From contig NZ_LOHF01000024.1 in NCBI RefSeq assembly GCF_002158995.1, positions 1 through 35,569 on the forward strand: DNA of 35,569 bases, written 5' to 3'. Every line of letters begins with the position of its first letter. Positions within the stretch are counted from its first letter, which is position 1. Under the pieces are notes generated by a model. That model had not been told where the DNA came from. It ran no database searches and saw only the letters and a list, made by a program, of their open reading frames with translations. A program made the position numbers and the translations under genes. Source of the stretch: Pseudomonas caspiana. GTDB taxonomy: Bacteria; Pseudomonadota; Gammaproteobacteria; Pseudomonadales; Pseudomonadaceae. Below are positions 21,916 through 29,717 of the stretch, piece by piece.

Positions 21916-23973
21916 ATGTACAGTCTTTTGTCGCCGGGTATGCACATGCTTAGCCGCTTCGGCTTCGCACGCAAGTTTCAGGTGTTGTTCCTTTTGTTCA
22001 TGCTGCCGCTCGTGGGCAGCCTATGGATGATCAGCCAGGATTACCGCAGCAAACTCGCGTTGATCGCGGGTGAGCGATCCGGGGTCACTCAGTTACTGGC
22101 GCTGGATCTGGTCGACGGTGAGCTTTCTCATCAGCGGGACAATGCTGCACGGTGGAAGGCTTCCGATATTTTGAAAGAGCCAACGCCAGCCGCCAAAGCC
22201 GCGATGACGGCGATGGATGCGGCAGGCCCGCGTATTTCTCAGGCGCTTGAGTCGTTGGGTACCACGCTCAAAAAAGAAGAGGCCAGCGCTGATGCGCTCA
22301 AGCGTTATGAAACGCTGAAAGCTTCGGTGACCGGCATGGACATCGCGTCGCTGCGTACCGTGGGCTGGTGGCCGGACGGCTATGACCGATTCACCAATGC
22401 CTTGGGTAATGTGCAAGCCTTGCGCGAGCAGATTGCGACGGACAGCGGCCTGATCCTCGACCCATGGCTAGAGACGTATTTGCTGATGCAGATGTCGACT
22501 CAGCAGATCCCGGATTTGATCGAGCGTATCGGTCGCATGGCCAGCATCGGTCAGACGTCGGTGGTCACCGGGCAGTTCAGCCTGCAAAGCCGCTTGCAAA
22601 TGCGCGAGCTGCGCGGCCGTATTACCGACGCTCAGGATCAACTGATCAAAGCGGGCGACTTCCTTAAAGCCAAACTACCCGCCGAGATGAAACCGTGGGC
22701 AGAGAACTACGACGCTGTCATGCAGCGCCTGAACGTGGAACTGAAAGTGCTGGACGATGGTTTGTTTGGCGGCACCATCAAGCTTGATGCGCCGGCGTTC
22801 GAGCGTAGCGTGGATATCTTGCTGACCGACTTCGCGAACTTGCGCAACCAGTCGCTGCAATCGCTGGACAGCCGTTTGGCGTACTACCACAGCAAGTCCA
22901 ACATGCAGTTCATTCCGATTGGTATCTGCTTCGGCATTCTGTTGCTGGCTGCGCTGTATCTGTTTGCGTGCCTGCAAGCTTCAATCCGTCGCAGTGCCAG
23001 CGGTATTACGACCTTGGCCGAGTCGCTGCGTGACGGCAACCTGTGTGTTCAGGTTGAGGTGCAAGGTCGCGATGAGTTGGCGGCGATCAGCACCGCGCTG
23101 AACGTGGCAGTGGTGCAGTTGCGGACCAGTTTGCTGGGCGTCAATCATGAGACCAAGCAACTGGGCAGTGCCGTGTTGACCCTCAATACCCAATCCAGCG
23201 GCACGTTGACTGAAGTTGAAGAGCAGCAGTACCAGATCAGCCAGATTGCGGCAGCGGCGACCGAGTTGGCGGCAACCTCCCAAGGTGTTGCGAAAAGTTG
23301 TGAGCAGGCTTCTGACAGCGCTCGGCAGACTCGCCAGATCGCGGAAGAAAGCAGTCGGGACAGTCAGCGCACGACCACCAGTATTCAGCAGCTCAATCAG
23401 CGTTTGACTGATACGGCGGCTGCGTTGGGGCGCGTTAGCGAGCAAGGACAGCAGATTCAGTCGGTGGTCGACGCGATCCGCGGTATTGCCGAGCAGACCA
23501 ACCTGTTGGCGCTCAACGCAGCCATCGAGGCAGCGCGAGCGGGCGAGCAAGGGCGTGGTTTTGCGGTGGTTGCCGATGAGGTTCGTAGCCTGTCGCAACG
23601 CACCCAAGTGTCCACGACGGAAATTGCCAGTACGGTGGACAGCTTACGCTCTACCGTCAGCCAGGCTGTTGGCTTGATGGAATCAGCGTGCGGTCAGGCG
23701 GTCAACGACGCCCAGTCGGTTACCGATCTGGGGCTGCGTCTGGTTGAGATCGCCAGCGCTGTGCAGGGCGTTACCGATACCCTCGCGCAGATTTCCACTG
23801 CGGTTGAAGAGCAAGCCAGCACGGCCGACGAAGTCAGCGGCAACATTCAGCAAGTCGATCAGGCTGCCGGACGTTTGCTTGATGGTGCACGGGCTGTAAA
23901 TCAGGCCGCCGATACGCTGAGCAAAGGCAGTCGTGCCTTGAGCGACAACACGTCGCGCTTCCAGCTTGACTGA
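21916..23973 (+). CDS. methyl-accepting chemotaxis protein
   Basis: 685 residues from ATG 21916 (MYSLLSPGMHM); an ATG 24 bases upstream is also open. TM1 is at about residues 22-38 (VLFLLFMLPLVGSLWMI). A periplasmic sensor of about 290 residues follows with WWPDGYDRFTNALGNV and LILDPWLETYLLMQM, a nitrate/polyamine-sensor-like all-helical domain by appearance. TM2 is around 335-355 (IGICFGILLLAALYLFACL), then HAMP, then the signalling tip IAEQTNLLALNAAIEAARAG at about 520-545. No pentapeptide tether at the C-terminus. The ligand is unknown. Transcribed divergently from the J-domain gene across a 293-base gap with no other feature. Confidence 0.92.
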   Translation: MYSLLSPGMHMLSRFGFARKFQVLFLLFMLPLVGSLWMISQDYRSKLALIAGERSGVTQLLALDLVDGELSHQRDNAARWKASDILKEPTPAAKAAMTAMDAAGPRISQALESLGTTLKKEEASADALKRYETLKASVTGMDIASLRTVGWWPDGYDRFTNALGNVQALREQIATDSGLILDPWLETYLLMQMSTQQIPDLIERIGRMASIGQTSVVTGQFSLQSRLQMRELRGRITDAQDQLIKAGDFLKAKLPAEMKPWAENYDAVMQRLNVELKVLDDGLFGGTIKLDAPAFERSVDILLTDFANLRNQSLQSLDSRLAYYHSKSNMQFIPIGICFGILLLAALYLFACLQASIRRSASGITTLAESLRDGNLCVQVEVQGRDELAAISTALNVAVVQLRTSLLGVNHETKQLGSAVLTLNTQSSGTLTEVEEQQYQISQIAAAATELAATSQGVAKSCEQASDSARQTRQIAEESSRDSQRTTTSIQQLNQRLTDTAAALGRVSEQGQQIQSVVDAIRGIAEQTNLLALNAAIEAARAGEQGRGFAVVADEVRSLSQRTQVSTTEIASTVDSLRSTVSQAVGLMESACGQAVNDAQSVTDLGLRLVEIASAVQGVTDTLAQISTAVEEQASTADEVSGNIQQVDQAAGRLLDGARAVNQAADTLSKGSRALSDNTSRFQLD

Positions 23974-23984
23974 TGCTTGAGTGA

Positions 23985-24016
23985 GGCCAGCCCCCAAGCA
24001 ATTCGGGGGCTAGGCC
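23985..24016 (+). terminator. terminator-like hairpin after the chemoreceptor
   Basis: AGCCCCC (23989-23995) pairs with GGGGGCT (24005-24011), extended by GGCC/GGCC; loop AAGCAATTC. No T run follows, so a weak or factor-assisted terminator. Confidence 0.55.
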
Positions 24017-24070
24017 TGAATACCTTACTGAGTCCAGTCGCCCAAAACCCTCGAATTGAAATGGTTTCCC

Positions 24071-24160
24071 CTGTGGGAGCCGGGCTTGGTCTGGGCGGCA
24101 TTCCGACGATAGGGCTGGAGGCGATCTAAAGTGAACCGCGTCCAGCCTTTCGCGGGCAAA
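24071..24160. repeat. chimeric REP element
   Basis: The left part (CTGTGGGAGC, GGGCTTGGTCTGGG, ATTCCGACGAT) is of the 12737 type, while the right part (GGGCTGGAGGCGATCTAAAG, GTGAACCGCGTCCAGCC, TTTCGCGGGCAAAC) is of the 28411 type. The outer arms therefore cannot pair with each other, unlike the other large copies. Confidence 0.7.
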
Positions 24161-24240
24161 CATCAGTTTTTTCGCAGAGCTCGCGACCCATTTGGTGTTC
24201 TGTTTTAGGCAACAATAAATTCATTCTGTAATATTGGTGC

Positions 24241-24499
24241 GTGTCCTCTCCCTACCCATACTCGAACCGTACCCCGACGCCACCAGACGGGGGCGCAAAG
24301 GCCGGATCTGCTGACGGAGCAACCCTCACAAGGGGCGTCATAAAGCAGGCGAGAGCATCAAGTTTTATCGCTCGCAGCACGCGAGTTTCCATGCCTGACA
24401 TGGATTTTGAATCTGCCCTGGGTGCCGTCGGCACCTCCTGAAAAAACAACAACTATTGGCCAGCCGCATGACGATTGGTCAACAGGTGAGGGGACAACC
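24241..24499 (+). other. long leader of the DUF3100 gene, possible structured RNA
   Basis: No gene supported in the 526 bases before the membrane protein apart from the repeat and terminator listed. GACGCC at 24276-24281 pairs with GGCGTC at 24334-24339 and encloses hairpins TGCT/AGCA (24309-24321) and CCCT/AGGG (24323-24334). A further hairpin GGTGCC-GTC-GGCACC lies at 24421-24435, about 65 bases before the start codon. I do not recognise a known riboswitch. The open frame back to 24407 in phase with the gene is not thought to be translated. Confidence 0.3.
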
Positions 24500-25828
24500 A
24501 TGCAACATTCTCACGCCGCTACACTGGGCGAAAATCGTGCCGTTTCATCGACCGTAAAGCTGTACATCTGGGCGGCCGTCATTCTGGTGGTGGCCGAGGC
24601 AATCGGTGCGATCAGCATTCCCCTCGGCCCTGGCAAAGTCGTTCTGTTGCCGATGGTCTGGGCGCTGTTGATCGGTGCGGGCATCGGCATCTTCAGTCGC
24701 CGTCTGCCTGGCCCGATCGGTCTGAGCCTTGGCGATCAGGTGCGCTCCGCTTCAATCCTGCAACCGGCGCTGCTGGTGTTTATCGCTAAACTGGGCATGG
24801 TCGTTGGCGGTTCGTTGCCGCTGGTGTTCGCTTCGGGTTGGGCGCTGTTATTCCAGGAGTTCGGTCACTTTGTCGGCACCGTGATTCTCGGTCTGCCGGT
24901 GGCGCTGATGCTGGGTATCAAGCGCGAAGCCATTGGTGCGACGTTCTCTGTGGGTCGTGAGCCAAGCCTGGCAATCATTGGCGAACGCTACGGCATGGAC
25001 TCCCCGGAAGGTCGCGGCGTACTGGCCGAATACCTGACCGGAACATTGTTCGGCGCGTTGTTCATCGCCATCGTCGCAGGCTTCATTACCAGCCTGGGGA
25101 TCTTCCATCCCAACTCGCTGGCGATGGGTTCAGGCATCGGTTCTGGCAGCATGATGGCTGCAGCAGCAGGCGCGATTGCTGCGCAGCAGACGCCGGAAGT
25201 GGCCAAGGAAGTCATGGCGCTCGCCGCTGCGTCGAACCTGATCACCACGACCATCGGCACTTACTTCACGCTGTTCATTTCCTTGCCGCTGGCGGTCTGG
25301 GGCTACCGTGTACTGGAGCCGATCATCGGCCGTACCACCAAAGCCTCGGTGATGAACAATGGTCCGAAGCACGATCAAGTGTCCCTTGAGGTCAAGGAGC
25401 TGGGTTGGGGCGGACGGATCAGCGCGTGGCTGGCAGCCGGTGCACTGGCGTTGATCGCCAACTACGTCGGCTACAAGACGCTTTCGCCAGCGGCCTTCGG
25501 CGGTATCGCGGTGATGATTCTGGCGGTATTCATTGGTGAACTGATCTGCGTTGCCCTGCGCCGCAAGATCCCGGCGGTGTGCACCGTGTCCATCGTTGCC
25601 ATGTTCATGACCTCGCCAGCATGCCCTTGGGCTGCGGAAATCGCGCAGATGGTCGGCTCGATCAACATGCTTGCGGTCATCACACCGATGCTGGCGTTCG
25701 CCGGTCTCTCGGTCGCCAAGGACCTGCCAGCGTTCCGTTTGCTGGGCTGGCGTATCGTGCTGGTGTCGTTCCTGGCCAACTTCGGTACGTTCATTGGTGC
25801 AGTGTTGATTGCTGAGTTCTTTCACTGA
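24500..25828 (+). CDS. DUF3100 family membrane protein
   Basis: Inner-membrane protein of 442 residues with about 11-12 hydrophobic segments. GAGGGG lies 6 bases upstream of ATG 24500, which decides the start. Recognisable DUF3100-type segments are GPGKVVLLPMVWALLIG at about residues 40-56, FQEFGHFVGTVILGLPVALM at about 118-137, GSGIGSGSMMAAAAGAI at about 212-228 and MFMTSPACPWAAEIA near 370. Members are predicted transporters, often near M20 amidohydrolases; one lies 3 kb downstream here. Substrate unknown. It ends in a palindrome shared with the convergent LysR gene. Confidence 0.85.
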   Translation: MQHSHAATLGENRAVSSTVKLYIWAAVILVVAEAIGAISIPLGPGKVVLLPMVWALLIGAGIGIFSRRLPGPIGLSLGDQVRSASILQPALLVFIAKLGMVVGGSLPLVFASGWALLFQEFGHFVGTVILGLPVALMLGIKREAIGATFSVGREPSLAIIGERYGMDSPEGRGVLAEYLTGTLFGALFIAIVAGFITSLGIFHPNSLAMGSGIGSGSMMAAAAGAIAAQQTPEVAKEVMALAAASNLITTTIGTYFTLFISLPLAVWGYRVLEPIIGRTTKASVMNNGPKHDQVSLEVKELGWGGRISAWLAAGALALIANYVGYKTLSPAAFGGIAVMILAVFIGELICVALRRKIPAVCTVSIVAMFMTSPACPWAAEIAQMVGSINMLAVITPMLAFAGLSVAKDLPAFRLLGWRIVLVSFLANFGTFIGAVLIAEFFH

Positions 25829-25849
25829 CTCTTGAATTGTGAATGATGA

Positions 25850-25939
25850 CTGTGGGAGCTGGGCTTGCCCGCGATAAGGACACCGCGATTCTAAGTGAAC
25901 GGCGTCCAGCCTTATCGCGGGCAAGCCCAGCTCCCACAG
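25850..25939. repeat. REPIN palindrome, type CTGGGCTTGCCCGCGATAAGG
   Basis: Outer arms of 30 bases (25850-25879 and 25910-25939) match perfectly, with a loop containing GCGATTCTAAGTGAACGGCG. It fills the gap between the ends of two convergent genes and can serve both as terminator. Confidence 0.9.
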
Positions 25940-25971
25940 GTCATCAATAATGCAGAAAAAGCATTACCCCA

Positions 25972-26886
25972 TCACATCCCCAGCGCCTGCTCCACCAACC
26001 AGTCATGCACTGCCCGGCGGGCCGGGGTTTGCAGGGCGCCTTCGCGGTAGACCAATACATACTTCTTGCGCGCTGCAATCGGGTGACCGAACGGGATGAT
26101 CAGCGAGCCTTCTTCCAGCTCATTGGTGATCAGCGCCTTGCGCGCAATCGCTACGCCCATGCCCATGATCGCCGCTTCAATCGTCAGGTGGTTGCGGTTG
26201 AACGTGTGGCCCCGACGCACATCGATGCCTGAGGCGCCGATGGCATTCAGGTAAAACTCCCACTCGGCGTATTCATAGCTGCCGCGCCAGGCGGTGATGT
26301 CGTGCAGCAATGGGTAGTGCACGAGCTGACTGGGAGTATCCAGCGGTGGCTTGCCGGCTTGTAACGCGGGCGAGCAGACCGGGAACAACTCTTCTTCGAG
26401 TAACGAGGTAGTCATCAGGCCCGGATAGCTGCCGTCGTTCAGGTCAATCGCCAGGTCGAAATCGTCATCGCGCAACGAACCGCTGCTGTCTTCGGCAATG
26501 ATTCGTAGCTGAATGTCCGGAAACGCCTGCTCCAGTTGCGGCAGGCGCGGCATCAGCCATTTGCTCAGGAATGAAGGAATACAGCGCAGCTTGAACACGC
26601 CGCCGATGCGTCCCGAGTGCAGCAGCCGCAGTTCATCATCGATGCGGCTGTGTACCTCGTTGGCGACGATGGCCAGCCGTTGCCCTTCGGCGGTCAGCTC
26701 GAGACCACGACCGACCCGATGAAACAGCGCAAAACCCAGTCGTTCTTCGAGCTGGCGCATCTGCTGGCTGATCGCACCGGGCGTCACGTGCAATTCGTCC
26801 GCGCAGCGGGTGAACGACAGGTGCCGGGCGGCACAGGCGAAGACCTGTAACCATGCATGCATTTGCGCGTTGAGGATTTTGCTCAT
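25972..26886 (-). CDS. LysR family regulator (GcvA/DsdC-like)
   Basis: 304 residues. N-terminal winged helix-turn-helix: WLQVFACAARHLSFTRCADEL and VTPGAISQQMRQLEERLG at about residues 12-49. The effector domain has GVFKLRCIPSFLSKWLMPRL at about 95-114 and RIIAEDSSGSLRDDDFDLAI, the GcvA-like pattern of this subgroup, and AAIMGMGVAIARKAL. It is divergent from the L-serine ammonia-lyase gene with 127 bases between, the usual layout for a LysR activator of its neighbour, so it is likely the serine-responsive regulator of that gene. No clear T-N11-A box was singled out. Confidence 0.88.
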   Translation of the reverse strand: MSKILNAQMHAWLQVFACAARHLSFTRCADELHVTPGAISQQMRQLEERLGFALFHRVGRGLELTAEGQRLAIVANEVHSRIDDELRLLHSGRIGGVFKLRCIPSFLSKWLMPRLPQLEQAFPDIQLRIIAEDSSGSLRDDDFDLAIDLNDGSYPGLMTTSLLEEELFPVCSPALQAGKPPLDTPSQLVHYPLLHDITAWRGSYEYAEWEFYLNAIGASGIDVRRGHTFNRNHLTIEAAIMGMGVAIARKALITNELEEGSLIIPFGHPIAARKKYVLVYREGALQTPARRAVHDWLVEQALGM

Positions 26887-27013
26887 CTATCAGTTCTGCT
26901 TAACCATGGCTTAGGAAGTTTCGTTTGTGGATCGCTTGGCTGGCGCCTAAAAATACCAGCACATAACAAAGTGTCTTTCGAGGCGACAGCCTCTCACGAA
27001 TCGAGCAAACCGT

Positions 27014-28390
27014 ATGGCTATCAGCGTCTTCGACATGTTCAAAATCGGCATCGGCCCCTCCAGTTCGCACACGGTAGGGCCGATGCGTGCTGCCGCGATC
27101 TTCACCGTGCAATTGCGCGAGCAGGATCTGCTGAACAAGGTCGAGCGCGTCGAGGTACGTTTGTATGGTTCGTTGTCGGCCACCGGCATTGGGCACGGCA
27201 GTGACCGTGCGACGGTCATCGGCCTGATGGGCGAATGGCCTGATCAGGTTGACCCGGCGTTGGTCGCACCTCGTGTAGATGCGGTACTGGAACAACAAGT
27301 TCTGCTGCTCGGTGGCGAACAGCGCATTACTTTCGACTGGCAACGCGACATGCGCCTGCTGGAAGAAAGCCTGCCTTATCACCCCAACGGCATGACGCTC
27401 TGCGCCTATGGTGCCACTGGCGAGGTGTATGAGCAGACTTATTATTCGGTGGGTGGTGGTTTTGTCATTGATGCCGAACAGGCCGCCAGCGGCATTCTGG
27501 ACAGTGATACTACCGAGCTGCCTTACGACTTCTCCAGCGGTGCCCAGCTGTTGCGGCTGTGCAAAAAACACGGCCTGAGCATTTCTGCGCTGATGATGGA
27601 GAACGAAAAAGTCTGGCGCACCGAAGCGGAAATCCGTTCGCGGATCCTGCACATCTGGGGTGCCATGAAAGACTGCGTGATCAAGGGCCTGAGCGAAGAG
27701 GGCATCCTGCCCGGAGGTCTTAACGTGCGGCGGCGTGCATTCCGGCTGCATCGCAGCTTGCAGGAGTTGGGCAAGCCGAACGTGATCAGCTCGACCCTTA
27801 GCGCTATGGAATGGGTCAACCTGTTCGCCCTGGCGGTCAACGAAGAAAACGCAGCCGGCGGGCGCATGGTGACGGCACCTACCAACGGCGCAGCGGGGAT
27901 CATTCCGGCTGTGTTGCACTACTTCATGAAATTCAACCCTGACGCTACCGAAGATGACGTAGTGCGGTTCTTTCTGAGCGCGGCGTCGGTGGGCATTCTG
28001 TGCAAAAAGAACGCGTCGATTTCTGGTGCGGAAGTGGGGTGTCAGGGCGAAGTCGGTTCGGCCTGTGCGATGGCGGCGGCGGGGTTGGCAGAGATTCTCG
28101 GCGCGACCCCTGAACAGGTGGAAAACGCTGCGGAGATTGGGCTGGAACACAACCTTGGCCTGACCTGCGACCCGGTTGGCGGCCTTGTTCAAGTACCGTG
28201 TATCGAACGCAACGCGATTGCTGCCGTGAAGGCGATCAACGCCGCCCAAATGGCCATGCGGGGCGACGGTGAACATTTCATCTCCCTTGACCACGCCATC
28301 CGCACCATGCGCGACACCGGCGCGGACATGCTTGAGAAGTACAAGGAAACGTCACGCGGCGGGTTGGCGGTCAAGTGGGTGGAGTGTTAA
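27014..28390 (+). CDS. sdaA: L-serine ammonia-lyase, iron-sulfur type
   Basis: 458 residues, normal for the single-chain enzyme. It begins MAISVFDMFKIGIGPSSSHTVGPMRAA, the signature of the family. Cysteines for the labile [4Fe-4S] cluster lie in AEVGCQGEVGSACAMAAAG and GLTCDPVGGLVQVPCIERN in the C-terminal alpha domain. It splits L-serine into pyruvate and ammonia in the cytoplasm. Likely regulated by the divergent LysR gene. Pseudomonads usually hold more than one paralogue, so the symbol is for the family; sdaB or tdcG-type naming is possible. Confidence 0.93.
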   Translation: MAISVFDMFKIGIGPSSSHTVGPMRAAAIFTVQLREQDLLNKVERVEVRLYGSLSATGIGHGSDRATVIGLMGEWPDQVDPALVAPRVDAVLEQQVLLLGGEQRITFDWQRDMRLLEESLPYHPNGMTLCAYGATGEVYEQTYYSVGGGFVIDAEQAASGILDSDTTELPYDFSSGAQLLRLCKKHGLSISALMMENEKVWRTEAEIRSRILHIWGAMKDCVIKGLSEEGILPGGLNVRRRAFRLHRSLQELGKPNVISSTLSAMEWVNLFALAVNEENAAGGRMVTAPTNGAAGIIPAVLHYFMKFNPDATEDDVVRFFLSAASVGILCKKNASISGAEVGCQGEVGSACAMAAAGLAEILGATPEQVENAAEIGLEHNLGLTCDPVGGLVQVPCIERNAIAAVKAINAAQMAMRGDGEHFISLDHAIRTMRDTGADMLEKYKETSRGGLAVKWVEC

Positions 28391-28410
28391 TCCAGCTATG
28401 AATAATGTCC

Positions 28411-28501
28411 CTGTAGGAGCAGAGCTTGCTCGCGATAAGGCTGGACGCGATCTCAAGTGAACCGCGTCCAGCCTTATCGCGAGCAAGCTCTGCTCCCACA
28501 A
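28411..28501. repeat. long REPIN palindrome, type GAGCTTGCTCGCGATAAGGC
   Basis: Arms of 39 bases (28411-28449 and 28463-28501) pair nearly perfectly, with a 13-base loop ATCTCAAGTGAAC. It lies between the convergent ends of the serine lyase and the M20 hydrolase genes. Confidence 0.9.
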
Positions 28502-28550
28502 GGGATCTCATTTCAACTCGGACGATTGGGCGAAGAAAATCACCAGTTTC

Positions 28551-29717
28551 TCAGCCCGCCGCCAGCTCCTGCTCCACCAGCTTGGTCCACACCGCCACGC
28601 CTGCACCGATTACTTGATCGTTGAAGTCGTAATACGGGTTGTGCAGCGCCGCTGATGGTTTTTCGCCGTCTACGCCCAGCCAGATGTACGCGCCGGGGCG
28701 AGCCTGAAGCATGTAGGCGAAGTCTTCGGACGCCATGGACGGGTTGCAACCCCACTGAACGTTTTCCTCGCCCACTGCGGTAATGGCTGCACGACGAATC
28801 GTCGCCGCAGCATCAACGTTGTTCTCAGTGACCGGATAACCCACTTTGTAAGCCAGCTTGCCGCTCACGCCAAAGGCGACTGGCAGTTGCTCGACGAATT
28901 CGCCAATCAACTTCTCGACCTTGTCCCGCACCGGGGTTTGCAGGCAGCGAACCGTACCACGCAGCACCGCTGTTTCCGGGATCACGTTGATCGCTTCACC
29001 GGCGTTGAACTGAGTGATGCTGACCACCGCCGAATCCAGCGGAGAAAGACGTCGGGACACAATCGTCTGCAGGCCAAGCACCAGTTGCGCAGCGGCGACG
29101 ATTGGGTCGGCACCTTTGTCCGGCATGGCGGCGTGGCTGCCTTTGCCAGTCAGGGTGATTTCGAAGGTATCCAGCGAAGCCATCATCGGCCCCGGATTGA
29201 TGATTACCTGACCGGCCGGTGCGCCAGGCCAGTTATGCAGGCCGTAAATGGCCTCCATCGGAAAGCGTTCGAACAACCCGTCATCAATCATTTTGCCCGC
29301 GCCGCCGAGGTTTTCTTCGGCAGGCTGGAAGACGAAATACACCGTGCCTTTAAAGTTACGGGTCTCGCTCAGATGGCGAGCGGTGGCCAGCAGAATCGCC
29401 GTGTGACCGTCGTGACCACAGGCGTGCATGCAGCCTTTGTGCGTGGACGCATGGGAGTGAGTGCCCAGCTCCTGAATAGGCAAAGCGTCCATGTCGGCAC
29501 GAATGCCGATGCTCGGGCCTTCGCCGGTGCGCAAGGTGCCGACTACGCCCGTGCCGCCAAGGCCGCGGTGCACTTCGATACCAAAGCTTTCGAGCAACTG
29601 CGCAACCCGATCTGAGGTGCGCAGCTCTTCAAAGCCCAGCTCCGGGGCTGAGTGGAAGTCGCGACGCCATACCGTGGCGTCTTCGATCAACGTTTGGGAT
29701 AGCTTCATCAGGTTCAC
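28551..29717 (-). CDS. M20 family amidohydrolase (aminoacylase/hippurate hydrolase-like)
   Basis: 388 residues with a dinuclear-metal M20D peptidase layout. Visible motifs: IGIRADMDALPIQE at about residues 70-83, the metal site HACGHDGHTAILL at about 101-113, PAEENLGGAGKMIDDG at about 136-151, GLHNWPGAPAGQV, and the C-terminal SEDFAYMLQARPGAYIWLGVD. It cleaves an N-acyl or amide bond of an amino acid derivative in the cytoplasm. Its start overlaps the aldehyde dehydrogenase stop by 4 bases (ATGA), so it is the third gene of one operon. Substrate unknown. Confidence 0.9.
   Translation of the reverse strand: MNLMKLSQTLIEDATVWRRDFHSAPELGFEELRTSDRVAQLLESFGIEVHRGLGGTGVVGTLRTGEGPSIGIRADMDALPIQELGTHSHASTHKGCMHACGHDGHTAILLATARHLSETRNFKGTVYFVFQPAEENLGGAGKMIDDGLFERFPMEAIYGLHNWPGAPAGQVIINPGPMMASLDTFEITLTGKGSHAAMPDKGADPIVAAAQLVLGLQTIVSRRLSPLDSAVVSITQFNAGEAINVIPETAVLRGTVRCLQTPVRDKVEKLIGEFVEQLPVAFGVSGKLAYKVGYPVTENNVDAAATIRRAAITAVGEENVQWGCNPSMASEDFAYMLQARPGAYIWLGVDGEKPSAALHNPYYDFNDQVIGAGVAVWTKLVEQELAAG

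Noticed and set aside
26900..28294. 464-codon minus-strand frame opposite the serine ammonia-lyase gene
   Set aside because: Antisense shadow of a gene with clear family motifs; no start signal and an odd, His- and Arg-rich composition.
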